From Flavobacterium sp. (GTDB taxonomy: Bacteria > Bacteroidota > Bacteroidia > Flavobacteriales > Flavobacteriaceae), in assembly GCA_029946065.1 (NCBI GenBank), contig JAQSDU010000014.1, forward strand, positions 491,260 to 555,259: DNA of 64,000 nucleotides. Reading direction: 5' to 3'. The translations under genes were made by a program, and so were the position numbers. The notes under the pieces are model-generated. The model did no database searches. It had not been told where the DNA came from and saw only the letters and a program-made list of their open reading frames with translations. Positions 51,415-61,644 of the stretch are shown here, piece by piece. Every line of letters starts with the position of its first letter. Positions within the stretch are counted from its first letter, which is position 1.

Positions 51415-52122
51415 ATGCAACAAAACAAAATCAGCAAGGAACCTGTTCAGCAGTTAGAGACCAACATTGTAAAAGCTGTTACGATTGACTGTGTAGTTTT
51501 CGGTTTTGATAATGATGACCTAGAAGTATTGCTGGTTCAGCATACCGATGGCATTCGCAAGGGAGAATGGGCACTACCTGGTGGATGGATTCTAAAAAAC
51601 GAGCCCATAAACGATGCTGCATACAGGCTACTTGAACAGCTTACGGGCGTTAAAAATATTTATCTTGAACAACTTCAGGCTTTTGGCGAACCAGATAGGT
51701 ATCCATTGCGAAGGGTAATTACAATTGGTTATTATGCACTTATCAAAAAAGCAGCTTTTTCAATCACACCCGATTCTGCAAAATGGTTCAAAATTGATGC
51801 TGTGCCTGAACTCATTTACGACCATAGCACTATCCTTAAATTCAGCCTCAAAAACTTGCGCCGTCTTGTTAGGCTTGAGCCAATAGGATTTAATCTTTTA
51901 CCTGAAAAATTTACGCTTTTGCAACTAATGAAATTGTATGAGGCCATATTGAATATTGAAATGGACAAGTCTAACTTTAGGCGTAAATTTCAACGCATGA
52001 ATTTGTTGACACCTTTAGACGAAAAGCAATCCGATGTATCTCACAGGGCGGCACAGCTATACAGTTTTAATTTAAAAGTCTACAATTCCCTTACTGAAAA
52101 TGGGTTTAGCTTTGAATTCTAA
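51415..52122 (+). CDS. araR: Nudix-type transcriptional regulator, AraR-like
   Basis: The protein has 235 residues. The N-terminal half is a Nudix fold (TIDCVVFGFDNDDLEVLLVQ, GEWALPGGWILKNEPINDAA). The Nudix box is degenerate: the expected REUXEEXG is replaced by RLLEQLTG, so hydrolysis is unlikely. The C-terminal half is a winged helix (FTLLQLMKLYEAIL, then MDKSNFRRKFQRMNLL), the NrtR/AraR layout. Bacteroidota AraR senses L-arabinose and represses pentose genes. Its place beside a sugar symporter, GH43 and xylose genes fits this. Confidence 0.85.
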   Translation: MQQNKISKEPVQQLETNIVKAVTIDCVVFGFDNDDLEVLLVQHTDGIRKGEWALPGGWILKNEPINDAAYRLLEQLTGVKNIYLEQLQAFGEPDRYPLRRVITIGYYALIKKAAFSITPDSAKWFKIDAVPELIYDHSTILKFSLKNLRRLVRLEPIGFNLLPEKFTLLQLMKLYEAILNIEMDKSNFRRKFQRMNLLTPLDEKQSDVSHRAAQLYSFNLKVYNSLTENGFSFEF

Positions 52123-52172
52123 CAGAAAATTCTGTTTGTAAACATTTTTTGCAAAACTCGCATTGAGTTGAG

Positions 52173-52298
52173 TCATTGCCGCCAATATTCCGGATTCTTG
52201 TAATACGCAAAACCTGCCGCTCCAACGTTGCCGTTGATATTATTATCATTCTTTTTGGATACATTGCTACCAAAATCTGATGTACAGCCCGGCGACAA
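52173..52298 (-). other. Protein-like open frame overlapping the 3' end of the symporter gene
   Basis: In the +1 frame relative to the symporter, an open stretch continues past its stop and reads SDFGSNVSKKNDNNINGNVG followed by AAGFAYYKNPEYWRQ before TGA at 52173-52175. A TTG at 52298 could start it. Residue composition is unusually protein-like. It may be a frameshifted former C-terminus of the symporter, a relic, or chance. Confidence 0.3.
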
Positions 52299-53973
52299 GC
52301 ATAAGAATCACAACGATTAATATCAGTGTCGATGGTGAAACACGGAACATCGTAGTGTCTAATGCAAACGCTTTTGGGTTTACCTTAGGACCAAATAGGC
52401 TCAATATAATCATCATGATCATTGTGAAAACGAAGGACCAACCCATGCAAATCAGGAACGGAATTTCATAAACGCCATCTTTGTTAAGATATGCAGTCCA
52501 TAGTAGATTTTCATTCCCGAAGAGCTGCGGAGCGTAGTTGTTAAAGAATATCGATAGGATAAAACCAGTGAGTACTCCGACAACTGCCGCTGTACCGGTA
52601 GTCCGCTTCCAAAACATTCCTAATATAAACATAGCAAATACGCCAGGGCTAAAAAAGCCAGTGTACTTTTGTATGAATGTAAAACCTCCTGCACCTCCAA
52701 TTCCGAGTGTGTCCTGCCATGTGAGGGCAACGGACAAGATAATTGCTGCTGCAATGGCCAGTCGCCCAACTACTACTAGTTTCTTCTCACTGGCTTCTGC
52801 ATTTATGTATTTTTTGTAAATATCAAGTGTGAAAATAGTCGATATACTGTTGGCTTTCCCTGCCAATGATGCGACTATGGCCGCCGTAAGCGCTGCAACA
52901 GATAAACCTTTCAAACCGGCAGGCAAAAATCCGAGAATTGCCGAATAAGCATTGTCAGCATTGAATACTCCTCCAGGAGCCATCTCATTCTGGAGTCCTC
53001 CACTTTGGTAAAGTACATAAGCCGCAATACCTGGTAGCATAACAATAACCGGCATCGCAAGTTTCATCATTGCCGCAAAAAGAATCCCCGTTCTGGCCGT
53101 CTTGAGGTCTGCCCCGAGCGCCCGTTGCGTAATATATTGGTTACAACCCCAGTAATTGAGGTTTACAATCCATTGCCCTGCGAAATACATTGCTATTCCA
53201 GGCAGCATGAGATATTTGTTTACTTCCTCTTGCGTTGCTCCTTTGCCCGGTTTATCGAGAATCATATGGAAATGTTCAGGCGCTTGTTTCATCATAGTGG
53301 TAAAACCAGCAAGTACATCATTGCCTAATCCGAATTTCTGACTAACAAGCGTCAGTGCAATATAGGTTGTAGCCAAGCCCCCAATAACTAGAACAATTAC
53401 CTGAATGACATCGGTAAATCCGATAACTTTCATCCCACCCAGAGTAATAATAAGAGCAAAGACGGCCATAGCGACGATTATAATATGAAAATATTCAGGT
53501 CCAGCAATATTAGCAATAGCAATTGCACCCAGAAAGAGAATAGAGGTAAGGTTGACGAAAATGTAAAGAAATAGCCAAAAAATAGCCATAATAAGACTGG
53601 TATTCTTGTTATAGCGGGTTTCGAGAAACTGTGGCATTGTAAAAATACGATTCTTCAGATACACCGGAATAAACCATACGGCGACAATCACCAGCGCAAT
53701 GGCTGCTATCCATTCGTACGCGGCAACAGCAATCCCGACTATGAAACCATTTCCGCTCATGCCGATAAACTGTTCAGCAGAGATATTTGACGCGATTAAT
53801 GAAGCGCCTATTGCCCACCACGTTAGCGAGCCTTCAGCCAAGAAGAAATCTTTTGAGTCGGATACAACTCCAGCTTGCTTTTTCTTACTTCGATATATCC
53901 AGTAACCATAACCGGATACTAGTAAGAAATAAACAATAAAAATTATGTAATCAATAGGAGAAAAATTATTCAT
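52267..53973 (-). CDS. Sodium/sugar symporter (SSS family)
   Basis: The protein has 568 residues from the ATG at 53973 (MNNFSPIDYIIFIVYFLLVS). Fourteen helices are evident with SSS signatures: FFLAEGSLTWWAIGASLIAS, NISAEQFIGMSG, GGMKVIGFTDVIQVIVLV and QWIVNLNYWGCNQYITQRAL, as in vSGLT-like sugar carriers. In this context xylose or arabinose uptake is likely. The stop is TAG in RFW-stop; see the overlapping frame at 52173. The gene faces araR convergently. Confidence 0.92.
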   Translation of the reverse strand: MNNFSPIDYIIFIVYFLLVSGYGYWIYRSKKKQAGVVSDSKDFFLAEGSLTWWAIGASLIASNISAEQFIGMSGNGFIVGIAVAAYEWIAAIALVIVAVWFIPVYLKNRIFTMPQFLETRYNKNTSLIMAIFWLFLYIFVNLTSILFLGAIAIANIAGPEYFHIIIVAMAVFALIITLGGMKVIGFTDVIQVIVLVIGGLATTYIALTLVSQKFGLGNDVLAGFTTMMKQAPEHFHMILDKPGKGATQEEVNKYLMLPGIAMYFAGQWIVNLNYWGCNQYITQRALGADLKTARTGILFAAMMKLAMPVIVMLPGIAAYVLYQSGGLQNEMAPGGVFNADNAYSAILGFLPAGLKGLSVAALTAAIVASLAGKANSISTIFTLDIYKKYINAEASEKKLVVVGRLAIAAAIILSVALTWQDTLGIGGAGGFTFIQKYTGFFSPGVFAMFILGMFWKRTTGTAAVVGVLTGFILSIFFNNYAPQLFGNENLLWTAYLNKDGVYEIPFLICMGWSFVFTMIMMIILSLFGPKVNPKAFALDTTMFRVSPSTLILIVVILMLVAGLYIRFW

Positions 53974-54514
53974 ACAATTTAATTTTTTTAATATTAAGGA
54001 AACCAACCTTCCGTGTGTGAACTTTTACTTACCTGCCGGAAACCACCCCGGCAGGCTGTGTAAAAAACACATCCAAAATTTAACATTATGATAGTAACTT
54101 TAGATGTCAAAATAAAACTTCGTTCTGGCTAACATGCCTCAGTCTCATCGATTATCGATTTTCCCGGCATGCCAGACGCGTAAAATTCACGAAGTTTAAA
54201 ATTTATCTGGCCAACCTACGTCAAAATGCGCACACCTATGTTTTAGGTATCACGCAACTTTTAGCCCAGAAAATAATCTCCCAAAAAACCTGATTTTTTT
54301 ATATTCAATCAAATTTCGGGTTAAGAATTAAACTGCAATGTTCAAGACAAAATCTTCATACTGCATTATCTTTATCACAGACCCTTCTCGGACACACATT
54401 ACAATTTAACAAATGCTTCCTCGTCTCTTCTGAAACCTAACAATAACGTCCTGGATGAAACTAGCACCCGATAATATCGCTAAGCTTAATTAATTAAATA
54501 AGATTTTGTTAACG
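53974..54514. other. 541-bp intergenic region with two strong inverted repeats
   Basis: No gene is supported. A hairpin CCTGCCGG / CCGGCAGG (54032-54055, 8-base loop) lies 59 bp upstream of the symporter ATG. A larger structure at 54115-54197 is listed separately. TTAATTAATTAA near 54487 is a low-complexity palindrome. Confidence 0.5.
54115..54197. repeat. 83-bp nested inverted repeat
   Basis: The outer arms AAACTTCGT (54115-54123) and ACGAAGTTT (54189-54197) are exact. Inside, TCTGG (54124-54128) plus CATGCC (54133-54138) pair with GGCATGCCAGA (54166-54176), with a 4-base bulge. The apical part contains ATCGATTATCGAT. It may be a structured leader RNA of the symporter, an operator array or a MITE-like relic. 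Confidence 0.5.
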
Positions 54515-55618
54515 TCAGGGTTTAATCAATTCTAACCCGCCATCGACCGTGTGTTTAATTTCTGTCACTTTAATATTACGCAAATGCGTTTTGCCCGAAA
54601 GCTGTGTATCATGATAGAAGATATACCATTTTCCTTTTTGTTCTACAATAGAATGATGAGTAGTCCAACCCTGCACAGGCTCCATGAATACTCCTTTGTA
54701 TGTAAAAGGTCCCATTGGGCTATCTCCAACAGCGTAGGCAAGAAAATGTGTGTCGCCAGTCGAATAGGAAAAATAATATTTGCCGTTATACTTATGCATC
54801 CACGACCCTTCAAAAAATCTTCGGTCGTGATCTGAAGTCAACAATTGCTTTCCATTGCTGTCTACAATAATCACATCTTTAACTGGCCCATCAAATCCGA
54901 GCATATCCTTAGTCATCTTAGCCACTTTACAACTCAGTGCAGGCTTATTAGGATCTTGCAAGTCTGTCTTTGAGCCATTTGCTTCATAAGAACCAGAAGC
55001 CCAACGTTGTAACTGCCCGCCCCAAATTCCGCCGAAATACATATATGAATCACCGTTACCATCCGTAAACACTGCAGGATCTATACTGTAGCTTCCTTTG
55101 ATGGGTTCAGCTTCTGCCTTGAACGGTCCAGCTGGCGATTTGCTGGTTGCTACACCAATGCGGAAAACGTCTTTTTTATCTTTTACTGGAAAGTACAAAT
55201 AATAGCTCCCATTTTTAAATGCGGCATCGGGTGCCCATAACTGACGACCGGCCCATGGAATATCCTTAATATCGAGCCCCACGCCGTGATCTGTAATCTT
55301 ACCCCCTACACTATCCATGGAGAAAATATGATAATCCCGCATGTCGAAATGGTCACCATTGTCGTTTTCGGGAATTCCCGCATCAATATCATGTGAAGGA
55401 TAAATATAAATTTTTCCGTTGAATATATGGGCTGAAGGATCGGCGGTATAAATATCGGTAACAAGTGGTTGACTCAAAAATCCTTTGGTTTGCACGACAG
55501 GCTTATTGACTTTAGCTTCTTTTTTATTTGCATTCTTGCATCCGAATGTGGAACATGAAAAAATTACAACAGTGATCGCAAAAAGTAAGCGCTGCGGAGC
55601 TTCATTTAAATTACTCAT
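54515..55618 (-). CDS. Glycoside hydrolase family 43 lipoprotein
   Basis: The protein has 367 residues with a signal peptide and lipobox ending at Cys27 (CSTFGCKNA). It is a single GH43 propeller with the three acids Asp60 (YTADPSAHIF), Asp180 (GSYSIDPAVF) and Glu270 (RRFFEGSWMHKYNGKYYFSYS). Members act as beta-xylosidases or alpha-L-arabinofuranosidases. Its neighbours (xylA, xylB, GH67) favour xylo-oligosaccharides. It is divergent from the AraC/XylR-like gene. Confidence 0.88.
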   Translation of the reverse strand: MSNLNEAPQRLLFAITVVIFSCSTFGCKNANKKEAKVNKPVVQTKGFLSQPLVTDIYTADPSAHIFNGKIYIYPSHDIDAGIPENDNGDHFDMRDYHIFSMDSVGGKITDHGVGLDIKDIPWAGRQLWAPDAAFKNGSYYLYFPVKDKKDVFRIGVATSKSPAGPFKAEAEPIKGSYSIDPAVFTDGNGDSYMYFGGIWGGQLQRWASGSYEANGSKTDLQDPNKPALSCKVAKMTKDMLGFDGPVKDVIIVDSNGKQLLTSDHDRRFFEGSWMHKYNGKYYFSYSTGDTHFLAYAVGDSPMGPFTYKGVFMEPVQGWTTHHSIVEQKGKWYIFYHDTQLSGKTHLRNIKVTEIKHTVDGGLELIKP

Positions 55619-55766
55619 TTGTATTGTTTTTATTTTTTTTAACTGTGATATTATTCCGAAAGATATGCGAAATCGATATAGCTACTATTTACTTTTTTAG
55701 TTAATTTATAAACTATTTTATCGCAAACTACTCGATGATTTTGTATTTTAGCGTAATTTTTTAGAT

Positions 55767-56615
55767 ATGAAGCCATTTATCGAACGCCTTCCAGTTGCAG
55801 AGGGCAACTCTTTTGTCGCTAATACTCATCGCACACCCTTGTTTGAAGTTTCCTGGCATCAACACATAGAATATGAAATTATACTCATTACCGAGGGAAG
55901 TGGCATGACTTTCATAGGTAATTATGTCGGCGAATTTAAGGTGGGCGATATCTTCTTTATTGGAAGTAACGTGCCCCACACCTTTAAGAAAGAAGGCGAT
56001 GTAATCACCAGCGCAGTCGTCATCCATTTTAATAGCCTTTTTTGGGGTAAAGAATTTCTCAATCTCCCTGAAAACAAGTTACTAAACGATCTTTTGGGTT
56101 TATCTATGAAAGGGATAAAACTCGACAATGGTACACCTGCGCTTTCAAAAATAATAAGAAAGCTTGAGCACCGCTCGGGAATTTCGCGTATCATATCATT
56201 GCTGAACTGCCTCGATCTTATTGTAAAGGACGAGCGGAAAACTGTTCTTTCTGTATCTGAAATGCCTGTCGTAAATGAACGTTACCAGGACCGTTTGGAT
56301 AATATCTTTAGCTATACAATATCCAATTTCCAAAAACCCATAATGTTATCTGAAATTGCGGCAATAGCAAATATGTCCGCTACCGCGTTTTGTTTTTACT
56401 TCAAAAAAAGTACTAAGAAAAAATACGTAGAATTCCTGAATGAGATTCGTATCGGTCATGCTTGTAAATTGCTTCAAACGTCAGGAAAACCAATTATCGA
56501 GATCTGCTATGAAAGCGGGTTTAATACTCCTGCAAATTTTAACAAGCAATTCATTAAGATAAAAAAAATGCCGCCAAGTGAGTTCCGGTCGAATTTTAAA
56601 CAAACCACATATTAA
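55767..56615 (+). CDS. AraC-family regulator with cupin domain (XylR-like)
   Basis: The protein has 282 residues. The N-terminal cupin (WHQHIEYEIILITEGSGMTF, then VGDIFFIGSNVPHTF) is a sugar-binding arm. The C-terminal AraC double HTH is PIMLSEIAAIANMSATAFCFYFKKSTKK, then IIEICYESGFNTPANFNKQFIKIKKMPPSEFR. It sits between GH43 and xylA, divergent from the former and convergent with the latter, and is a likely activator of the xylose genes. Confidence 0.88.
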   Translation: MKPFIERLPVAEGNSFVANTHRTPLFEVSWHQHIEYEIILITEGSGMTFIGNYVGEFKVGDIFFIGSNVPHTFKKEGDVITSAVVIHFNSLFWGKEFLNLPENKLLNDLLGLSMKGIKLDNGTPALSKIIRKLEHRSGISRIISLLNCLDLIVKDERKTVLSVSEMPVVNERYQDRLDNIFSYTISNFQKPIMLSEIAAIANMSATAFCFYFKKSTKKKYVEFLNEIRIGHACKLLQTSGKPIIEICYESGFNTPANFNKQFIKIKKMPPSEFRSNFKQTTY

Positions 56616-56660
56616 TTTCGCCCGGCATAATCTTAAATATTTGTACCGTTGCTTTTGCAT

Positions 56661-56690
56661 AAAAAAGTCCCCGACGCAAATCGGGGACTT
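56661..56690 (-). terminator. Terminator after xylA
   Basis: AAGTCCCCGA (56665-56674) and TCGGGGACTT (56681-56690) form a perfect 10-bp stem with a 6-base loop. On the minus strand a T-run follows (A-run 56661-56666). It starts 26 bp after the xylA stop and may also stop the convergent AraC gene. Confidence 0.9.
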
Positions 56691-56716
56691 CCAAAAATCA
56701 ATAATTAACAAGTGAA

Positions 56717-58045
56717 TTAGTAAGCGTTTGCTATGATTTGTTCAAACAGCTCTTGGCGCCCACTTATTGCTTTCGGCTCACCGTTTTCGCGCGCATAGGC
56801 GTTAAGGTCTTTTAGCGTGAGCTGGCCTTTTTCGAATGCGGCACCTTTACCTGCGTCAAAACTTGAATAACGCTCTTCGCGCAATTTAAGGTAATTGGTG
56901 TTTTTTAGAATGTGTTCAGCACTGATCAGACCACGCGCAAATACGTCCATCCCGCTGATATGGGCAACGAATTTATCTTCAAGGTCGATAGAATTACGAC
57001 GCACTTTTGCATCAAAGTTAATACCACCTCCTTTGAGTCCTCCACTTTGAAGGAAAACAAGCATCGCTTGCGTAACTTCATAAATGTCGATTGGGAACTG
57101 GTCGGTATCCCATCCATTCTGGTAATCTCCTCGATTTGCGTCGAGGCTTCCGAGCAGACCGGCATCAGCAGCAATTTGCATCTCATGCTCGAAAGTGTGA
57201 CCCGCCAAGGTGGCGTGATTTACTTCAAGATTGAGTTTAAAATCGTCCTGAAGACCATATTTGTTAAGAAACCCTATACAGGTTGCAGCATCAAAATCAT
57301 ACTGGTGCTTCATTGGCTCCATCGGCTTTGGTTCAATAAGGAAATTGCCTTTGAAACCCTGACTTCTCGCATAATCCTTACATATGGTGAGGAATTGCGC
57401 CAAATGGTCTTGTTCGCGTTTAACATTTGTATTTAGCAGACTCATATAACCTTCACGTCCACCCCAGAACACGTAATTTTCACCTCCCAAAGCTATTGTG
57501 GCGTCAAGTGCGATCTTTGCCTGTGCCCCTGCATAAGCTACAACATCAAAATTTGGGTTAGTAGACGCTCCGTTCATATAGCGTGGATTGCTAAATAGAT
57601 TGGAAGTTCCCCACAACAATTTAATTCCACTTTCCTTTTGTTTTTCTTTTGCATATGCTACCATCTCCTGTATGCGCTCTTCGAATCCGGCGAGTGTTGG
57701 GGCTTCGTCTACCATATCTACATCATGGAAACAGTAATATGGAATTCCGAGCTTTTCCATAAATTCAAAACCGGCATCCATTTTATCTTTTGCACGTGCG
57801 ACAGCATCTTCTTTGGAATCCCACAAATGTTTCTCAGTACCTGGTCCAAACGGGTCGCCTCCTGTATTAACAAGTGTATGCCAGTATGCCATAGAAAATT
57901 TAAAATGCTCTTTCAGCGTTTTTCCGGCGACGATGCGATTTTCATCATACCACTTGAACGCAAGAGGATTATCGCTTTCGCGACCTTCAAATTTAATTTT
58001 ATCAACAGTGTTAAAATAGACTTGTTTTGTTGTACTCATTTTCAT
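56717..58045 (-). CDS. xylA: Xylose isomerase
   Basis: The protein has 442 residues, the usual length of group II enzymes. Signatures are [21 protein letters not shown], catalytic His in [11 protein letters not shown], metal ligands in [35 protein letters not shown] and [20 protein letters not shown]. It converts D-xylose to D-xylulose with divalent metal. The start is ATG 58045 (MKMSTTKQ) or 58039; both overlap the end of xylB, by 35 or 29 bp, so translation is coupled. Confidence 0.95.
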   Translation of the reverse strand: MKMSTTKQVYFNTVDKIKFEGRESDNPLAFKWYDENRIVAGKTLKEHFKFSMAYWHTLVNTGGDPFGPGTEKHLWDSKEDAVARAKDKMDAGFEFMEKLGIPYYCFHDVDMVDEAPTLAGFEERIQEMVAYAKEKQKESGIKLLWGTSNLFSNPRYMNGASTNPNFDVVAYAGAQAKIALDATIALGGENYVFWGGREGYMSLLNTNVKREQDHLAQFLTICKDYARSQGFKGNFLIEPKPMEPMKHQYDFDAATCIGFLNKYGLQDDFKLNLEVNHATLAGHTFEHEMQIAADAGLLGSLDANRGDYQNGWDTDQFPIDIYEVTQAMLVFLQSGGLKGGGINFDAKVRRNSIDLEDKFVAHISGMDVFARGLISAEHILKNTNYLKLREERYSSFDAGKGAAFEKGQLTLKDLNAYARENGEPKAISGRQELFEQIIANAY

Positions 58046-59537
58046 TATATATTATGTTAAAATTCATTTTCCATTCCTGATAAATATCAGTATATAAACT
58101 TGTTAGATTTTGTTTTGGTTCTATTTGCTCTACGCAATGCAATCCGCTGTATGCTTCATCAAGCGTTTTAAAAAAACCAAATCCGTATGCGGCTCCCCTA
58201 GCAGCTCCTTCAGAACCCGAGGTGTTAAAAAGTTCGAGACTTGTTTGGGTGGTATTGACGAAAATATCCCTAAAAACCGGACTAAGGAAAAGGTTTGCCA
58301 TACCTGCCCTTACCACTGTTCCGCCAGCGCCTATTTCTTTCATAATATCGAATCCGTAGTTCATGGCAAACACGATGCTTTCGCATGCTGCGCGCGCTAG
58401 TTCTGGCGTCTGGTGCAGATTGAAATTGAGATTTTGTATTCCGGAAAAAACCGGTTTATTATTAAATATACGCTCTACGCCGTTTCCAAATGGATAAAAA
58501 CGTAACCCTTTGCTCCCAGGTTCGGCTTTTACAACTTCGGAATTCATCATATTATACGAGATCAATTCATTGCTTCCGAGCGACATAATTTTTCTAAGCC
58601 AACTGTATAATATACCGGATCCGTTGATACAAAGTAATACGCCATTGCGTTTTTTCTCTTGTTCGTTGTTTACATGCAGAAAGGTGTTTACACGATTGTT
58701 TTTGTCGTAAACATCGCGGTCTGTTACAGAATATATTACCGCTGACGTACCTGCTGTCGTGGCTATCTCGCCTGGCTTAAGTACGTTTAGCGAAAGTGCA
58801 TTATTAGGTTGATCACCTGCCCTATATGTAATTTTTGTCTTTGAATTCAATCCCAGTTCCGACGCTACGGTTGGGTCGATCGTTGCTTGGTCCCCAAAGC
58901 AAGGTACGATTTGTGGGATTAACGTTGGCGATAAATCAAACGCGTCGAGTATCTCGGTAGCCAGCCGCCCTTCACTAAAATTCCACAATGCGGCTTCAGA
59001 GAGGCCAGAAACGGTAGTTTGTGCAATTCCAGAAAGCTTAGCGGCAATATAATCACCAGGAAGCATCATGTGTACCGCCTGAAGAAACAACTCCGGCTCA
59101 TGGTCTTTGACCCATTTTAATTTGGATACAGTAAAATTTCCTGGGCTTCCTAAAATCTGTTTTTGGCAATTCTCATGGCCTATTTTATCATAAACCGCAT
59201 CGCCGATTTCAGCAGCACGGCTATCACACCAGATAATCGATGGACGAACAGGTCTTAAGTTCCCATCAGTAAGCACCAGTCCGTGCATTTGGTAGGCGAT
59301 CCCGATGCCAGCGATGCTCTTAAGATCGATATGATGGGATTTGCTCAGATCGCTTATGCCTACTTTAACATAATGCCACCATAACTCAGGGTCTTGCTCG
59401 GCCCAACCATAGCTCTCAGCGTAAAAAGTCATCTCGATTTCAGGAACGCTCACCGAAGCAACCGCAGTTCCTCTATCCGCATCAAAGATTGATAATTTTA
59501 CAGAAGAACTTCCTAAATCAATTCCCAAAAATAACAT
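58011..59537 (-). CDS. xylB: Xylulokinase
   Basis: The protein has 508 residues of the FGGY kinase fold. The phosphate loop is [20 protein letters not shown], the substrate region is [15 protein letters not shown] with [13 protein letters not shown], and the second ATP domain has [11 protein letters not shown] and [20 protein letters not shown]. It phosphorylates D-xylulose for the pentose phosphate pathway. The last residues (EYNKTSLF) are encoded inside the xylA start region. Confidence 0.92.
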   Translation of the reverse strand: MLFLGIDLGSSSVKLSIFDADRGTAVASVSVPEIEMTFYAESYGWAEQDPELWWHYVKVGISDLSKSHHIDLKSIAGIGIAYQMHGLVLTDGNLRPVRPSIIWCDSRAAEIGDAVYDKIGHENCQKQILGSPGNFTVSKLKWVKDHEPELFLQAVHMMLPGDYIAAKLSGIAQTTVSGLSEAALWNFSEGRLATEILDAFDLSPTLIPQIVPCFGDQATIDPTVASELGLNSKTKITYRAGDQPNNALSLNVLKPGEIATTAGTSAVIYSVTDRDVYDKNNRVNTFLHVNNEQEKKRNGVLLCINGSGILYSWLRKIMSLGSNELISYNMMNSEVVKAEPGSKGLRFYPFGNGVERIFNNKPVFSGIQNLNFNLHQTPELARAACESIVFAMNYGFDIMKEIGAGGTVVRAGMANLFLSPVFRDIFVNTTQTSLELFNTSGSEGAARGAAYGFGFFKTLDEAYSGLHCVEQIEPKQNLTSLYTDIYQEWKMNFNIIYNENEYNKTSLF

Positions 59538-59713
59538 ACAGCTAATATTAAAATTAATGTGTAATCTTCTTTAACCGGTAAAAAAACCGCTAAGTGCAAA
59601 TGTAAATTCAGTTACAGCATTTTATAGAAACTTTATTCACATGTGTATAAACTATATTATTATAAAATCATCTTATTATTATATATATAGCTTAAATTAA
59701 TTTACATAAACAA

Positions 59714-59737
59714 ACGCTTTTAGCCCTTTGAAAGCGT
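59714..59737 (-). terminator. Weak terminator candidate after the GH9 gene
   Basis: ACGCTTT (59714-59720) pairs with AAAGCGT (59731-59737) around a 10-base loop, in the 254-bp gap between GH9 and xylB. The T-rich tail on the minus strand is broken (TTGTTTATG), so it is a weak candidate. The rest of the gap is AT-rich with no gene. Confidence 0.35.
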
Positions 59738-59791
59738 GAGTTTTTATTAAAAATAGTTTCATGATCTTTTCATAACCCGTAATGGATATAT

Positions 59792-61549
59792 TTAATAGTG
59801 ATAATTTATAGCATTTATCAAATATACCATTGGTGCATTCCAATTAATAGCAATTTCATTTGAAGCATATGACGCTGTAATGTCTGTGTACGCTGCTTCA
59901 GGTGCTGTATGAGGATAGAAAGACTTGTCTTGCATACCATAATTGGGCCCGCCAACAAGCAGTCCGGGAACCGGCTCAGTAACAGCATCACCCTCAGAAA
60001 TCCTGTGATGCGGATGTATAGGCGATTTTGTGCCTGCGCCCGTTACAAAACAATATCCGGTAGCATTCCGGCCTAATAGGTAATCAAGATTTGCTAGTGC
60101 TCCGTCAAGGTATTTTTTATCGTGCCTTATATTGTAAACTTTTAAAAGCAATATGCCCTGATTGGCTGCGACAGAATTACTACCCCAAATGTAATCCTCC
60201 TTTGATTGCCCCATAACAGTTGCAAAAGCGATATTCCCATTTTCTAATAGTTTGTCAGCCATTGCTACTGTAGAAGATCTGACCTTGTCCAGTATACGGT
60301 TGGTAAACAGCGTAGCATCTTGGTTTTTTAATATAGCATAATAGGCCAACATCCCTACCTCACTCCAACCGGGTATATCAATCGCATCATTAATTCTTTC
60401 ATTAAAAATTTTGGTATATTGCTTGTCTTTTGTTGTTATTAATAGCTCAGTGGCTGCCCAAAGCCACTCGTCATTCAAGTTCGAATCGCCATATTCTCCG
60501 GTTGTAATATCCGGATCGAAACTTTTATTCAGTATTGTTTGGTCATAGTAAATATCCGGATGCTTTATGGCCCAGTTCCATGCACTCCTCGCTGCTGTAA
60601 GGCATTTTACTGAAAATCCCGGCAATTCTTTTTCAAAAGGTTTAAATATACGGGAAGCATAGGCCATATCAGCTGCAAAATCCAACGCTGCGGCGGTACT
60701 CTTTTGAACAACATATCGGGTCCTTGTTGCCAATTCCGGCAGTATCATCGCATTAAAATCAGCATCAGTACATTTTACATAAACGCCACCATCATTAGGA
60801 TCCTGCATGGTAAGCATCCAGTCTATGTTGTAAAGTGTTTCATCTAAAATATCTGGCAGCGCATTGCCACTTTCGGGAATATTAAGATTTAAATCTTTAT
60901 AATAGTTAGGATAATCTTCGTAAGCAGAAAGTAAAGTGGCAACCGTAATTCCTGAATTTATAATATACTTATTATAATCGCCAGCATCAAACCAGCCTTT
61001 TGGAGAAGAAATTACGAAACCTGATGGCCTATCTTTGCTAGCTGCTGACGGATGAATCAAAACTGCAGTATCTGGGTATCCTAAAGCGCGATGCCATTTA
61101 CCTGCATATTTTTCTGGTAAATCAACGCCCGACCTTTGATAGTAAAAGGCCTTTGTAACCAATTTGGAGACATTATCGAAAACATTATTGTCTATGAAAA
61201 AAGGATAGGAATTGCCTGCACCTGGGACAAACAAATAATAAATTCCTTCTTTTTTAAATTTACTAAAATCTGCTATTTTTGTTACAAGTGATGAATATTC
61301 AGATTGTATTTGCTGAGACAATTCCCCTTTATATATAGTATCTTTTGATTTTTCCGAAACGACGTAAAAATTCTTGCTATTTACATTATCGGTCAGTATA
61401 GCAACCTTTTTTGAATCCGGAAAGAAACCAACTTGGTTCAGCCTTATTGAGGAAATACTTTGCTGTCCAAAACTTCCTTGAGTAACCCAAAGCAAGGTAA
61501 TAAGTAGTATCAACCGAAGAGATTTGTTTAAAGCGTTTTTGGCATTCAT
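59792..61549 (-). CDS. Glycoside hydrolase family 9 with N-terminal Ig-like domain
   Basis: The protein has 585 residues with a signal peptide (LRLILLITLLWVTQGSFGQ). A CelD_N-type Ig domain (about 30-115: SSIRLNQVGFFPDSKKVAIL) precedes the (alpha/alpha)6 GH9 domain. Catalytic features are GWFDAGDYNKYI with the two Asp, IHPHHRISEGDAV, and the C-terminal acid in YASNEIAINWNAPMVYLI. GH9 enzymes are mostly endo-beta-1,4-glucanases or exo-glucosidases. Here it lies between xylB and GH67, so a beta-1,4-glucan or xyloglucan-related role alongside xylan is likely. Confidence 0.9.
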   Translation of the reverse strand: MNAKNALNKSLRLILLITLLWVTQGSFGQQSISSIRLNQVGFFPDSKKVAILTDNVNSKNFYVVSEKSKDTIYKGELSQQIQSEYSSLVTKIADFSKFKKEGIYYLFVPGAGNSYPFFIDNNVFDNVSKLVTKAFYYQRSGVDLPEKYAGKWHRALGYPDTAVLIHPSAASKDRPSGFVISSPKGWFDAGDYNKYIINSGITVATLLSAYEDYPNYYKDLNLNIPESGNALPDILDETLYNIDWMLTMQDPNDGGVYVKCTDADFNAMILPELATRTRYVVQKSTAAALDFAADMAYASRIFKPFEKELPGFSVKCLTAARSAWNWAIKHPDIYYDQTILNKSFDPDITTGEYGDSNLNDEWLWAATELLITTKDKQYTKIFNERINDAIDIPGWSEVGMLAYYAILKNQDATLFTNRILDKVRSSTVAMADKLLENGNIAFATVMGQSKEDYIWGSNSVAANQGILLLKVYNIRHDKKYLDGALANLDYLLGRNATGYCFVTGAGTKSPIHPHHRISEGDAVTEPVPGLLVGGPNYGMQDKSFYPHTAPEAAYTDITASYASNEIAINWNAPMVYLINAINYHY

Positions 61550-61644
61550 AGTTTTAAAATTAATAATGTTATAAAAATACCGAATTCAGTTATTATACTA
61601 AATATATTGAATTCTACTTATCGTTATTATAAACGCGGGCGCCT

